NCBI GenBank assembly: GCA_963662575.1 | Contig: OY759723.1 | Coordinates: 1,116,001-1,180,000, forward strand | Length of the DNA: 64,000 nucleotides | Source of the DNA: Bin5 sp963662575 | GTDB taxonomy: Bacteria; Chloroflexota; Anaerolineae; Caldilineales; Caldilineaceae | Reading direction: 5' to 3' | Shown: piece by piece, positions 15,467 through 24,424 of the stretch | Layout: the number at the start of each line of letters is the position of its first letter | Numbering within the stretch: the stretch's first letter is position 1 | Program-made: the position numbers and the translations under genes | Notes under the pieces: model-generated | Databases searched by the model: none | What the model was told of the DNA's origin: nothing | The model's input: only the letters and a program-made list of their open reading frames with translations

Positions 15467-16972
15467 ATGTATCTGATCGGCATCGACTCTTCCACGACGG
15501 CTACGAAGTCCCTGATCATCGACGCTGACGGCGAAATCGTCGCGGTGGCGGCAGCAGAGTACCCGTTCGAGACGCCACATCCGCTGTGGAGCGAACAGCA
15601 CCCCGACCTGTGGTGGGACGGCACGGTGCAGAGCATGCGCGCGGCGCTGGACCAGTCCGGGATCGATCCGGCGGAGGTTGCCGCAGTCGGGGTGAGCGGG
15701 CAGATGCACGGGCTGGTGCTGTTGGACGAAGACGGCGAGCCGCTGCGGCCGGCCATCCTCTGGAACGACCAGCGTACGGGCAAACAGTGCGATGATATGC
15801 GCCTGTGGATGGGCAAGGAAAATCTTGTGCGCATTACAGGCAACGACGCGCTGGCGGGCTTCACCGCGCCCAAGATTCTGTGGGTGAAGGAGAACGAGCC
15901 GGAGATTTACAGCCGCGTTCGTCAGATCCTCCTGCCCAAAGATTTCGTGCGCTACAAGCTGACCGGCGACTTCGCCACCGACAAGGCGGGCGCGGGCGGC
16001 ACATCGCTGCTGGAGCTGGCGACGCGCGACTGGTCGCCGACGGTTCTGGCCGCGCTTGAGATTCCGCCGCAATTTCTGCCGCCCACGCATGAAGGCACGC
16101 AGGTGACGGGTGTGATTTCGGCGGAGGCGGCGGAGGCTACGGGTCTGCGGGCGGGCACGCCGGTGGTCGGGGGCGGCGGGGACCAGTCGGCGCAGGCAGT
16201 GGGCGTGGGCGCGATCGAGGAGGGGATTGTGGCGCTGACGCTGGGCACGTCGGGCGTTGTGTTCGCGACTGCTAACGAGCCCTTCTACGAACCGGAGGGA
16301 CGCCTACATGCGTTCCCCCACGCGCTGCCGGACAAGTGGCATCTGATGGGGGTGATGCTCTCGGCGGCGGGCAGTTTGCGCTGGCACCGGGATACGCTGG
16401 CGCCCGGCGTGGAATTTGACGACCTGGTGGCGCCGGCGGAAGAGGTGCCTATTGGCAGTGAAGGGCTGCTGTTTCTGCCCTATCTGACCGGTGAACGAAC
16501 GCCGCACCCGGACCCGTTCGCGCGCGGCGCGTTCGTCGGGCTGACGGTCCGCCACGGGCTGCCGCACATGACGCGGGCGGTGCTGGAAGGCGTGGCCTTT
16601 GGCTTGCAGGACAGCTTTACGCTGATGCAGGGCGTCGGTCTGGGCGAAATCCGCCAGGTGCGGGTGAGCGGCGGCGGCGCGCGCAGCCCGCTGTGGCGGC
16701 AGATTCTGGCCGATGTGATGGGCAGTGAGCTGGTTACGGTGAACACGCCCGAAGGCGCTGCCTATGGCGCGGCGCTGCTGGCGGGTGTGGGCGCGGGCGT
16801 CTGGCCCGATGGCGAGAGCGCGTGCGCGGCGACCATCCGCGTCACCGGCTCGACCACGCCCAACCCCGACGCGACTGCCGCCTACCACGACATGTACGAA
16901 CTCTACCAGGGCCTCTACCCGGCGCTCCGAGCAACGTTTGACGGCGTGCGCCAAAGCGAGGAACGGGAATAG
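15467..16972 (+). CDS. xylB: Xylulokinase
   Basis: A 501-residue FGGY-family kinase that phosphorylates D-xylulose to xylulose 5-phosphate. The N-terminal ATPase strand is GIDSSTTATK; VSGQMHGLVLLDE carries the substrate-binding MHG; ILWNDQR holds the family Asp; VVGGGGDQSAQAVG gives the catalytic GGGDQ. The C-terminal VSGGGARSPLWRQILAD adenine-side motif is complete. It works directly after XylA and feeds the pentose phosphate pathway. No XylR-type repressor gene is nearby. Confidence 0.95.
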   Translation: MYLIGIDSSTTATKSLIIDADGEIVAVAAAEYPFETPHPLWSEQHPDLWWDGTVQSMRAALDQSGIDPAEVAAVGVSGQMHGLVLLDEDGEPLRPAILWNDQRTGKQCDDMRLWMGKENLVRITGNDALAGFTAPKILWVKENEPEIYSRVRQILLPKDFVRYKLTGDFATDKAGAGGTSLLELATRDWSPTVLAALEIPPQFLPPTHEGTQVTGVISAEAAEATGLRAGTPVVGGGGDQSAQAVGVGAIEEGIVALTLGTSGVVFATANEPFYEPEGRLHAFPHALPDKWHLMGVMLSAAGSLRWHRDTLAPGVEFDDLVAPAEEVPIGSEGLLFLPYLTGERTPHPDPFARGAFVGLTVRHGLPHMTRAVLEGVAFGLQDSFTLMQGVGLGEIRQVRVSGGGARSPLWRQILADVMGSELVTVNTPEGAAYGAALLAGVGAGVWPDGESACAATIRVTGSTTPNPDATAAYHDMYELYQGLYPALRATFDGVRQSEERE

Positions 16973-17000
16973 AGAATTGAGGAGTAAGGCGTAGTCGTTG

Positions 17001-17035
17001 TTCTCTCCTTCCTCTCTCCTCTGCACTCTTTTCTC
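17001..17035. repeat. Heptad array (GAGNNNN type), five units
   Basis: On the minus strand the units are GAGAAAA, GAGTGCA, GAGGAGA, GAGGAAG and GAGAGAA, exactly 35 bp. Array length, period and the GAG anchor equal those of the array inside the permease gene at 2026-2060. Confidence 0.75.
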
Positions 17036-17053
17036 AAAGTTTGAGGAAATTCT

Positions 17054-18274
17054 GTGCGCGCACAGTTGCTCTACGCTGTATACATTCCTACCTTTATTCT
17101 CGCCTTTTGCCAGGGGATGCTGGCGCTGCTGCTGCCGGTATACGTTATTGATCTGGGGCTGTCGTTCAGCCTGATCGGTCTTGTGCTGGCGGGCTACGGC
17201 ATCGGTACGCTGATCGGAGACCTGCCGGCCGGGGGTATTCAGGACCGCATCGGCAACCGCCGTTCGATGACGATCGGTATCTGCGTGATGGGGCTGGGGA
17301 TGCTGGCCCTGAGCCAGTCCGAACGCGTTGTGATGCTGGTGTTGTGCGGAATCTCGATTGGGGCCGGCGCGGCGTTGTGGAACGTCTCCCGCCATGCGTA
17401 CCTGGCCAACAATACGCTCAACGCAAGTCGCGGGCGGGCGATCTCAATCTTCGGCGGCGTGAACCGCATCGGCACGTTCGCCGGCCCGATCACCGGCGGC
17501 TATCTGAGCGCGGAGGCGGGTATGCAGACCGCGTTTGCCTTCTGCGGCGTTATCGCGCTGCTGGCGTTGATCTTCCCCTTCCTGTTCGTGCGCGACGGCC
17601 AGGGCGAGCTGCCGCCCGAACAGCGGACGTCGATGGCCCGCTCCTACCGGCATCTGCTCTCCTATCTGCGCAGCAATGGCTGGCTGGTGACGCCGGCCGG
17701 CTTCGGCATGATCTGCGCGCAGACGATCCGCGCCGGCCGGCAGACTATCATTCCTCTCTACGCGGCCACGGTCCTGGGTCTGGACGTAGACAAAATCGGC
17801 CTGGTGATGGGGATCGCGGCGGCGGTGGATATGTCGATGTTTTATCCGGCGGGCTATGTGATGGACCGCTTCGGGCGCAAGTTCGCCTTTGTACCTTCCT
17901 TCCTGTTGCAGGCACTGGGCATGGCCCTCATTCCGCTTACGGGATCCTTTGCGACGCTGCTGGCGGTTACATCGCTGATCGGTTTCGGCAACGGGCTTGG
18001 CTCGGGGACGATGCTGACGCTGGGGGCAGACCTGGCGCCGCCAAAAGGGGAGGGCATGGGCGCGTTTCTGGGGCTGTGGCGGCTGATAGGCGATACCGGG
18101 CACACCAGCGCCCCCATAATCGTGGGCACGATTGCTGATGCGCTGAGTCTGGTGCCGTCGATCTATGTCATTGCCGTTATTGGGTTGGGAGCGGGCTCGA
18201 TATTGGGGTTGTTTGTACCGGAGACGCTGAAGAAGCCGTCGGCGGTGGGCGCGGAGCCGGCTGCTTCAACTTAG
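17054..18274 (+). CDS. MFS transporter
   Basis: A 406-residue twelve-helix major facilitator permease, distinct from the pair at 1.3-5.5 kb. The A-loop is GGIQDRIGNRRSM after helix 2, with DRFGRKFAFV as its second-half copy. The GTG start is preceded by GAGG. It follows xylB by 81 bases including the heptad array, so it could import the pentose or another sugar metabolised here. The family alone does not give the substrate. Confidence 0.85.
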   Translation: MRAQLLYAVYIPTFILAFCQGMLALLLPVYVIDLGLSFSLIGLVLAGYGIGTLIGDLPAGGIQDRIGNRRSMTIGICVMGLGMLALSQSERVVMLVLCGISIGAGAALWNVSRHAYLANNTLNASRGRAISIFGGVNRIGTFAGPITGGYLSAEAGMQTAFAFCGVIALLALIFPFLFVRDGQGELPPEQRTSMARSYRHLLSYLRSNGWLVTPAGFGMICAQTIRAGRQTIIPLYAATVLGLDVDKIGLVMGIAAAVDMSMFYPAGYVMDRFGRKFAFVPSFLLQALGMALIPLTGSFATLLAVTSLIGFGNGLGSGTMLTLGADLAPPKGEGMGAFLGLWRLIGDTGHTSAPIIVGTIADALSLVPSIYVIAVIGLGAGSILGLFVPETLKKPSAVGAEPAAST

Positions 18275-18309
18275 TAGGCAGTTGATGATGCAACTCTTAG
18301 GGTCAAGCC

Positions 18310-18374
18310 CAGTTCCGAACTGTTGGCGTGTTTCGCGTAAGGGGCTCAACGTCAGAGTCATTTCCGCCGCGAAA
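18310..18374. promoter_or_regulatory. Inverted repeats in the leader of the DUF433 gene
   Basis: A 13-base inverted repeat (CAGTTC-C-GAACTG, 18310-18322) is followed by TTTCGCG (18331-18337) and its complement CGCGAAA (18368-18374), 16 bases before the ATG. The first could be an operator and the second an RNA hairpin. Neither role is shown by the sequence. Confidence 0.4.
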
Positions 18375-18390
18375 CCCTAGAGGAACATAA

Positions 18391-18729
18391 ATGGACATCG
18401 TTCTACGGGCAGAAGAACCACCACTACGTCGAGATACATCAGGGGGGCTTCGTATCGGCAAGTCCCGCGTCTTGCTCGAACCGGTCATTCACTCTTTTGA
18501 AGATGGAGCCACGCCCGAGGCGATCGCTCAACGTTACCCGGCTGCGACGTTAGCGGACATTTATAGTGTGCTTGCCTACTACTTACGCCATCAGGAAGAT
18601 ATCAACGTTTATCTGGCAGAACGCGAGCAGAAGGCAGAAGAAGTGCGCAAACGCATTGAGGGCGAGCAGCGAGATCTGTCAGGGCTGCGGAAACGTTTGC
18701 TGGCACGTCAACGCGCTGCCTTAGTCTGA
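18391..18729 (+). CDS. DUF433-family protein (orphan antitoxin-like)
   Basis: A 112-residue protein with the DUF433 helix-turn-helix-like core: GGLRIGKSRVLLEPVI, FEDGATPEAIAQRYP and LADIYSVLAYYLRH, followed by a charged helical tail. DUF433 proteins are usually antitoxins paired with a small PIN/DUF5615 toxin encoded just downstream. Here the next gene is on the other strand 13 bases away, so the partner is missing. AGAGGAAC precedes the ATG. It could be a solitary remnant or a stand-alone regulator. Confidence 0.75.
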   Translation: MDIVLRAEEPPLRRDTSGGLRIGKSRVLLEPVIHSFEDGATPEAIAQRYPAATLADIYSVLAYYLRHQEDINVYLAEREQKAEEVRKRIEGEQRDLSGLRKRLLARQRAALV

Positions 18730-18742
18730 ATCGTTTATCTAT

Positions 18743-20011
18743 CTAAATGGGTTGACGAAACTCTTGTAGTGAAGATTTCCTCATCGTCTGCAAGCGCCAG
18801 TAGCTGAGCGAACGCCACAGCCATTCGAAGGGCCCGAAGCGGTAGTAGCGCAGCCACAGCGGCGACACCACCAGCTGGACCACCCAGATCGCGGCGACAA
18901 TGCCGATCTGCCCCACCCTCTCGACCGAGCCGAACAGCCCCAGACCGTGGCCGTAGAAGACGGCCGTGGCCAGGATCGTCTGCAACAGATAGTTGGTCAG
19001 CGCGGTCCGCCCTACCGCGGCCAGCGCATTCTGCAGCCAGGGCAGTGCGCGCGACTGGGCGAACAGCATCAGCAGGCCGATGTAGGCGGCGCTCACGAAT
19101 AGGCTACCCCAATAGTTCGCCTGCGCGCCGAGGCCAAACCGGGAATACTCCATCGTCCAGTTGTGGGCAAAGTTCTGGATGACGCCGACGCTCACCACCG
19201 GCAAACCGATGGCGAATCCCACGATAACCATGCCGAGATAAAATCTGCGCGCACGTCCGCCTGTCAGCACGCGCCACCGGAAGAGAGCCATCCCTATCAA
19301 CATTAGACCGCCCGCGCGCCAGTTCGTCCAGAGCAGTAGTACAACCGTCTGAAATTCCATGCTTGCAGGCACGCGGGCCTCCATCTGGTCCAGCCAGTTG
19401 CCCCGGTATGCGGCCACCTCCGTTTCAATGGCCGCGGCAGCCGGCTGCCAGTCGGCCCGTAGCTCCTGGACCGTCCCCGGCGGAATAAACTGCATACTCA
19501 GGCCTGTGCCCAGCAGCAGAAGAGCAGGGACCGACACAGAAAGAAGACCCAGCGCTAACTGCCAGCCGGGCCGCAGCCGGCGAAGCCAGTAGACCCACAA
19601 GCCGCACACCGCATAGGCCACCAAAATGTCCCCCGTCGACAGCAGGTAGGCGTGGGCCAAGCCGACGAGCAGCAACCAGAAGGTGCGCCGGTAATGCAGG
19701 CCCCAGGCGCGCTGCCCGCGCGCGTCCAGTTTTTCACTCATGAGCACGATGCCGGCGCCGAAGAGCAGAGAGAAGATGGTCATGAACTTCTGATCGGCGA
19801 AGATGTGGCTCAGTGTCCAGACCCAGCGGTTGGCCCCGGTCAGATCGCCGTAGACGGTCGGGTTGGAATAGGCGGCGGTGGGCATGGCGAAGCCCTGAAT
19901 ATTCATGATCAGAATGCCCAGCAGCGCGAAGCCGCGCAGGATGTCGATGGCGACGATCCGTTCTGACGCGCGGGTCGGGGCGGGCGCGGGCTTGGCCGAT
20001 TCAGAGGACAT
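18743..20011 (-). CDS. DUF418-family membrane protein
   Basis: The 422-residue protein opens with ERIVAIDILRGFALLGILIMNIQGF, typical of the DUF418/heparan-alpha-glucosaminide acetyltransferase-like fold, and has about ten hydrophobic helices. The C-terminal DUF418 block includes GRTALTNYLLQT and FGPFEWLWRSLSYW. The family is thought to move small groups or substrates across the membrane, but the function is unproven. The ATG at 20009-20011 was chosen because GGAG lies 9 bases before it; a longer frame to 20071 has no such site. Confidence 0.82.
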   Translation of the reverse strand: MSSESAKPAPAPTRASERIVAIDILRGFALLGILIMNIQGFAMPTAAYSNPTVYGDLTGANRWVWTLSHIFADQKFMTIFSLLFGAGIVLMSEKLDARGQRAWGLHYRRTFWLLLVGLAHAYLLSTGDILVAYAVCGLWVYWLRRLRPGWQLALGLLSVSVPALLLLGTGLSMQFIPPGTVQELRADWQPAAAAIETEVAAYRGNWLDQMEARVPASMEFQTVVLLLWTNWRAGGLMLIGMALFRWRVLTGGRARRFYLGMVIVGFAIGLPVVSVGVIQNFAHNWTMEYSRFGLGAQANYWGSLFVSAAYIGLLMLFAQSRALPWLQNALAAVGRTALTNYLLQTILATAVFYGHGLGLFGSVERVGQIGIVAAIWVVQLVVSPLWLRYYRFGPFEWLWRSLSYWRLQTMRKSSLQEFRQPI

Positions 20012-20030
20012 GCGTTTATCTCCGAGAGGT

Positions 20031-20075
20031 AAGTGAAGAGGAGAAAGGGGGCCAGACTCCTCTCTTCTCACTCAT
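20031..20075. repeat. Heptad-type array arranged as an inverted repeat
   Basis: GAAGAGGAG and CTCCTCTCTTC face each other across AAAGGGGGCCAGA. Read as 7-bp units the right arm gives ACTCCTC, TCTTCTC and ACTCATC. It lies in the leader of the DUF418 gene. The rest of the gap to 20190 shows no feature. Confidence 0.45.
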
Positions 20076-20190
20076 CACATTTGGGGGAACAGGGGGATGT
20101 TCCTGCTCTCTATACGCAGGCGCGCACGCCTCGTTGCGGCATGAACATTGCACTCTGCGGAAAGAGGGGAGATATGGCGGCAACGCGGGG

Positions 20191-20910
20191 TCAAACGCGC
20201 TGTAGACCGGCTTTGATCGACGTCAGCACATCGTCGAACATCGCTGTTGTCAGGCGGCCGGTGTTGGTGTTTTGGCGGCTGACGTGGTAGGAGGCATAGA
20301 GGCGGGGCAGACCGGCAGGGAGGGAGTGCGCGGCGCCGTGCGTGAAGGTAAGGCGGGGGAGATCATGGCCGAGTTCGCGCAGGGCGCGCAGATAGCCGTC
20401 GAAGGCGATCTTTCCCAACGCCAAAACCGCCTGCAACTGTGGCAGCAAGGCCAACTCCTGCACCAGCCAGCTGCGGCAGTTGTTCAGTTCCTCCGCGTTG
20501 GGCCGGTTTTTGGGCGGCACACAGTAGGCCACGCCGGTCATGTAGCAGTCGATGAGTTCGAGGGCGTCGCCCCGGTGGGTACTGGTCGGCCCGCTGGCGA
20601 AACCGGCCCGGTGCAGGGCGGGATAGAGGAAATTGCCCGAACCGTCACCGGTGAATGGGCGACCGGTGCGATTGGCCCCGTGGGCGCCGGGAGCGAGGCC
20701 CAACACCAGCAGCCGCGCACGGCGATCACCCCATCCCGGCACCGGCTTGCCCCAATAGGTGTGGTCGCGAAATGCCTGGCGCTTTGTCGCGGCCACCTCT
20801 TCGCGCCACGCCACCAGGCGCGGGCAAGCGCGGCAGGTAACCGCGGCGTTGTGTAGCTCATCAAGGGTCTTGAATGTGAGGTCGCTGCCCGTCGGATCAC
20901 TCTGAGGCAT
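20191..20910 (-). CDS. Uracil-DNA glycosylase, family 5 (UDGb type)
   Basis: A 239-residue DNA-repair glycosylase. C26 and C29 (CRAC), C130 and C145 form the Fe-S cluster set of family 4/5 enzymes. GLAPGAHGANRTGRPFTGD (71-89) is motif A with the Ala-Gly-Ala signature of family 5, lacking the polar catalytic residue of family 1. SYHVSRQNTNTGRLT is motif B. It removes uracil and other deaminated bases from DNA. Single gene with no obvious operon partner. Confidence 0.9.
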   Translation of the reverse strand: MPQSDPTGSDLTFKTLDELHNAAVTCRACPRLVAWREEVAATKRQAFRDHTYWGKPVPGWGDRRARLLVLGLAPGAHGANRTGRPFTGDGSGNFLYPALHRAGFASGPTSTHRGDALELIDCYMTGVAYCVPPKNRPNAEELNNCRSWLVQELALLPQLQAVLALGKIAFDGYLRALRELGHDLPRLTFTHGAAHSLPAGLPRLYASYHVSRQNTNTGRLTTAMFDDVLTSIKAGLQRV

Positions 20911-20961
20911 TCAGTTTCCTCTAGCCGGGCGAGTGCCCGCGGTGAACCGGAAATTGAATAC

Positions 20962-21963
20962 TCACAGCGTCCGAATCTCTACCAACTGCTCAGCCTCCGG
21001 CGTATCCATCAACTCGTTGCGCAGGGGCCGGCCAAAGCCGGGCGCGCTGATTTCGAAGACGTCGCCCGGCTCGGTCTGGATGCCGGCGGCGAAGCTGAGC
21101 GTGGCGGTGCCGTAAAAGTGCAGATGCACATCGCCGGGCGTGCGGAAGGGCGCGTACTTGAAGTGATGATGCTGGAGGTTGGCGAGGCTGTGCGTCATGT
21201 TGGCTTCGCCGGTCAGGAAAGGCGCGGCCCACAACTCGCGACCGTCGCGCAGGATGCGGGAGGTGCCCTCGATGTGCGCGGGCGGGTCGCCCAGCAGCAG
21301 CTCCGGGCCGCACGAGCTTTGCCGCAGCTTGGAGTGGGCCAGGTACAGGTAGTTCTTCTTCTCCAGCACATGATCGGCGAACTCGTTGCCCAGGGTAAAA
21401 CCCGCGCACAGGACGGCGCCGTCGTCGCCGATCAGATAGCAGCCGACCAGTTCCGGCTCTTCGCTGCCCTCCAGGGCAAAGGCCGGCATCGTCAGCGGCT
21501 GTCCCGGCGGCACCAGCCAGCGGCCATCGCCCTTATAAAACCACTCCGGCGCCACGCCCACCTGCCCCGGCGCGGGTTTGCCGCCTTCGAGCCCCAGACG
21601 AAACATGCGCATCGAGTCGGTCAGCGTCGCTTCATCTTCGACGTTGAGATTCTGGTGCATGGCATCGCGCGCTTGGGCGCTGCCGAGATGATCGAGCCCG
21701 GTGCCGCTGATGACCAGGCGGGTGGGGTCGGGGTGATCCAGCGGCGGCAGGAGCCTTCCGTCCGCCGCGATCGGGCCGTATTCCGCGCGCTGACTGCCCA
21801 GCCGCTCCTCAACCAGTTCGGTCATGGGCCGCCCGCTGCGCCCTGCCGCGCGCGCCAGGTCATAGACACGCTCGGTTCCATCGAGAACGTGCAGTGTCTC
21901 CTCGCTCTCGACCAACGCCACCCGGCGGTCGCCGCCCTCTGTCCGGTACTGCACCAGTCGCAT
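20962..21963 (-). CDS. AraD1/GguC-like protein of the fumarylacetoacetase superfamily
   Basis: A 333-residue protein with the FAH-type metal site: EPELVGCYLIGDDG and GFTLGNEFADH in the middle, and FYGTATLSFAAGIQTEPGD ahead of the C-terminus. Closest in style to AraD1/GguC proteins, found with sugar-acid (arabonate/galactarate) catabolism and proposed as 2-keto-3-deoxy sugar-acid dehydratases or hydrolases. GAGGAGGAG precedes the ATG. This could supply the dehydratase or cleavage step that the mutarotase-lactonase pair at 12.5 kb lacks, which is inference. Confidence 0.75.
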   Translation of the reverse strand: MRLVQYRTEGGDRRVALVESEETLHVLDGTERVYDLARAAGRSGRPMTELVEERLGSQRAEYGPIAADGRLLPPLDHPDPTRLVISGTGLDHLGSAQARDAMHQNLNVEDEATLTDSMRMFRLGLEGGKPAPGQVGVAPEWFYKGDGRWLVPPGQPLTMPAFALEGSEEPELVGCYLIGDDGAVLCAGFTLGNEFADHVLEKKNYLYLAHSKLRQSSCGPELLLGDPPAHIEGTSRILRDGRELWAAPFLTGEANMTHSLANLQHHHFKYAPFRTPGDVHLHFYGTATLSFAAGIQTEPGDVFEISAPGFGRPLRNELMDTPEAEQLVEIRTL

Positions 21964-22062
21964 ATCGTCTCCTCCTCAACTTCTCTGCTGAATGACCACC
22001 GATCAGTAGCCTGGCGAACGACCACTAAAAACCAGAAACTGAATACGCAATACTGTCAACCG

Positions 22063-24036
22063 TTACCGCTCTTCCCACTTCATCGCATCCCAGGCAACCT
22101 TGCGGGACAGGTACTCCTCGTAGGTCACGTCGGACAGAGAGATGTAATCATTATTTGTGCCGCTGAAGCTGTAGGTGCCCAGGGAGACCCACTGGTTTGA
22201 ATACTGGGACTGATCCACCTCGCGCAAGGTAAAGCCGCCCGAGTGCGAGATCCAATAGCGGGCGTTGCCCGTCGTCGCATTGTTCTCGGGGATGTATACG
22301 AAAACCTCGTAGCTGGCCGCCTCTAAATCGGGAGACCATTTGCCCCAATTGTATCCGTTGCGAGTCTTGTCATTGTTGTTCGTCCAGAAAAGGTGGTCCT
22401 CGTGGCCCTCGCTCTCCTCTTGCCACGTGGTCGTAAGACCGCCTCTCTCGAACCCGGAGTCCTGGTCGTCCACCACGACGCTGACAGTGGGCGTCGGTTG
22501 CGGCGTGGGCGAGGGCTCCGGCGTTGCGGCGACCCAACTCAACTTTATCTGGGCCGCCTCCTCGTGCTCATAGTACTCCAGAATGAGATCCAAAGACCCG
22601 CCATCGTGTTGCAGTGTATATTGGTATGATGTCGCCGGATGATCGCTCCAGCCATCGATCTGTTTGACGCCGTCAATAAACAGGCGCACGCCGTCGTCGG
22701 ACACGACGTCGAAGCGGTAGGATCCCGCCTCGAGCGAAATCTGTGTACTCCAGCGGGCTGAAAAATTATCGGCGAAAATGGTTGGCGACGAAGGTGAACC
22801 GGTCCCCCAGTTGTAATCAATGGCAGACTCCTGCTGGGCGAGAGCCGGGCTGCCGGTCAGGGCGGTGTTGTTCCAGTACAGCGCCTGCCACACGATAACC
22901 GGCGTCGATGTTGGCGTCGGCGTTGGCGTTGGCCCCGACGTAGATGTTGGTCCTGGCGTTGGCGATGTCGCCGCGGTTGAGGTTGGCGCGGGCGTGTACG
23001 TGGCCGGCGGTGTTGCCGTCGCGGTCGGTGTGGACCCGGCCGGCGGTGTTGTGGTCGACGTCGGCGTGGGCCCTGTTGGTGTTGGCGTTGGCGTCGCCGC
23101 AGTATCCAGCTTGCTCCAGGTGAGGCCCGCTTCCGCCTGACCAGTTCCTTCGTAATACTCCATGCGCACGGTTACGGCGCTGCCGTCCAGATAGATGATC
23201 TGGGAGTAGGCTGTCGCGGTCTGCACCTGCCAGAAATCGAGCAGAGTTCTGTCTCCGACTAACAGTCGCACGCCGTCATCGACCGTGGCAGTAAAGCGGT
23301 AATCACCGGCCGGCAGCTGCAGTGATCTGCTCCAGCGCACCGAGAATTCATCCTGATTGAGGCCATCGAGCGGGCTCTCGTATCCCCAGTCAAAGTTGAT
23401 ACGGGCGTCGCCGCGTGTCGTATGCACCGGTCCCTGAAGCGAACTGTTGTTGTAATACTCGCCCCGCCAAAAGGTTGTGGGCAGGTCCGCCTCCCGCTCC
23501 CAACTCACCGAAATCGAAGCAGCGCCGGTCAACTCGAAATATTCGACGCGAATAAGGTGCTGCCCCTCCGACAGGTGCAGTCTGGCCTCGTAGGAGGCTT
23601 TTGCTTGTTCGATCCAGCTGTCGATGCGCAACACGTCATCCACCCACAGCCGCACGCCGTCGTCAACTTCGGCGGTAAAGATGTAGGTGCCAGCGTCTTC
23701 GGCGGAGATGCTGAGATGACGCAGCCAGCGGGCGGAAAATCGATCGGCGGAAATACCGGTGCCGGGCGAGCCGTCCTCCCAGTCGAAACTAAGAGTCTCA
23801 TCCTCACGCGAGATGACTGCATCGCCGCTAAGCGTAATATTGTCCCAGTAGTCGGCTTCCCAGGCCGTTTCTGATTCATGGGCAAGGGCGTCCGCAGAGT
23901 TCAGCGCGATAACCGAGAGCGCGCAAAGACCTAGCAGGGCGGCACAGCATGCAATGCGCCCGCTTTTGCCCTTGCGCCCATCAAGACAGGCGAATAGCCA
24001 TAAAACGCCAACTCGGACCCGGTTATCTCTCTGCAT
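22063..24036 (-). CDS. Secreted protein with three PA14 domains and a golvesin-like C-terminus
   Basis: A 657-residue protein. A hydrophobic export segment lies at about 27-50 after a basic N-terminus. Two PA14 repeats follow (about 55-180 and 185-310; each with DDGVRLWVDD or DDGVRLLVGD and a W-x-Y-x-N start), then a Thr/Pro-rich linker of about 70 residues, a third PA14 (about 385-505, DDGVRLFIDG), a short linker and a golvesin-type domain with AASYEVFVYIPEN. PA14 domains bind carbohydrate; the golvesin module is an adhesive or scaffold domain. No catalytic domain is present, so it probably binds cell-surface or matrix glycans. AAGGAG precedes the ATG. Confidence 0.85.
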   Translation of the reverse strand: MQRDNRVRVGVLWLFACLDGRKGKSGRIACCAALLGLCALSVIALNSADALAHESETAWEADYWDNITLSGDAVISREDETLSFDWEDGSPGTGISADRFSARWLRHLSISAEDAGTYIFTAEVDDGVRLWVDDVLRIDSWIEQAKASYEARLHLSEGQHLIRVEYFELTGAASISVSWEREADLPTTFWRGEYYNNSSLQGPVHTTRGDARINFDWGYESPLDGLNQDEFSVRWSRSLQLPAGDYRFTATVDDGVRLLVGDRTLLDFWQVQTATAYSQIIYLDGSAVTVRMEYYEGTGQAEAGLTWSKLDTAATPTPTPTGPTPTSTTTPPAGSTPTATATPPATYTPAPTSTAATSPTPGPTSTSGPTPTPTPTSTPVIVWQALYWNNTALTGSPALAQQESAIDYNWGTGSPSSPTIFADNFSARWSTQISLEAGSYRFDVVSDDGVRLFIDGVKQIDGWSDHPATSYQYTLQHDGGSLDLILEYYEHEEAAQIKLSWVAATPEPSPTPQPTPTVSVVVDDQDSGFERGGLTTTWQEESEGHEDHLFWTNNNDKTRNGYNWGKWSPDLEAASYEVFVYIPENNATTGNARYWISHSGGFTLREVDQSQYSNQWVSLGTYSFSGTNNDYISLSDVTYEEYLSRKVAWDAMKWEER

Positions 24037-24424
24037 CGCTTTCTCCTTGCAGTGATCAGTCGCTGTGAGTCAGCTTGGCCGCCGTTATCTCCAGCTTTTT
24101 GGCAGGCTGCCACTGAATCCAGATGTTTGGACACGTAGCGGCAACCTGACAACTGGGCGGCGGCCAAAGCAGACCCCACGGACCACTATAGATTCCCCAA
24201 CTCTGTCGGTGCGAGAATAATTATACTACATGCTCCGAGATCGATCTATAGCCACCACGCGGTCCATGCCGGCCCGTGATGCTCTGCGCATTACGCAAAC
24301 CGCATTCGCTGTGCTATCCTTACGATCGCATTTACCCTTCCTGAACGTGCAGTTTTCAGCGTTTATTTCCTGGTGACCGCTCGCCTGGCAACCTGAAAAC
24401 TGAGAACCGGACAACACTCCTGGC
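24037..24424. other. Divergent promoter gap with CTGAAAA heptads
   Basis: This 388-base gap separates the minus-strand PA14 gene from the plus-strand rqcH. AT-rich sequence near 24213-24232 could hold promoters for either side, but no clean -35/-10 pair stands out. Heptad units occur at 24349-24360 (inverted CTGAAAA) and 24393-24406 (CTGAAAA, CTGAGAA). No gene or RNA is recognised. Confidence 0.45.

Noticed and set aside
22900..23100. Possible CRISPR or minisatellite in a GTTGGCGTTGGC-rich stretch
   Set aside because: It is the codon pattern of the Thr/Pro linker in the PA14 protein, with no regular spacers.
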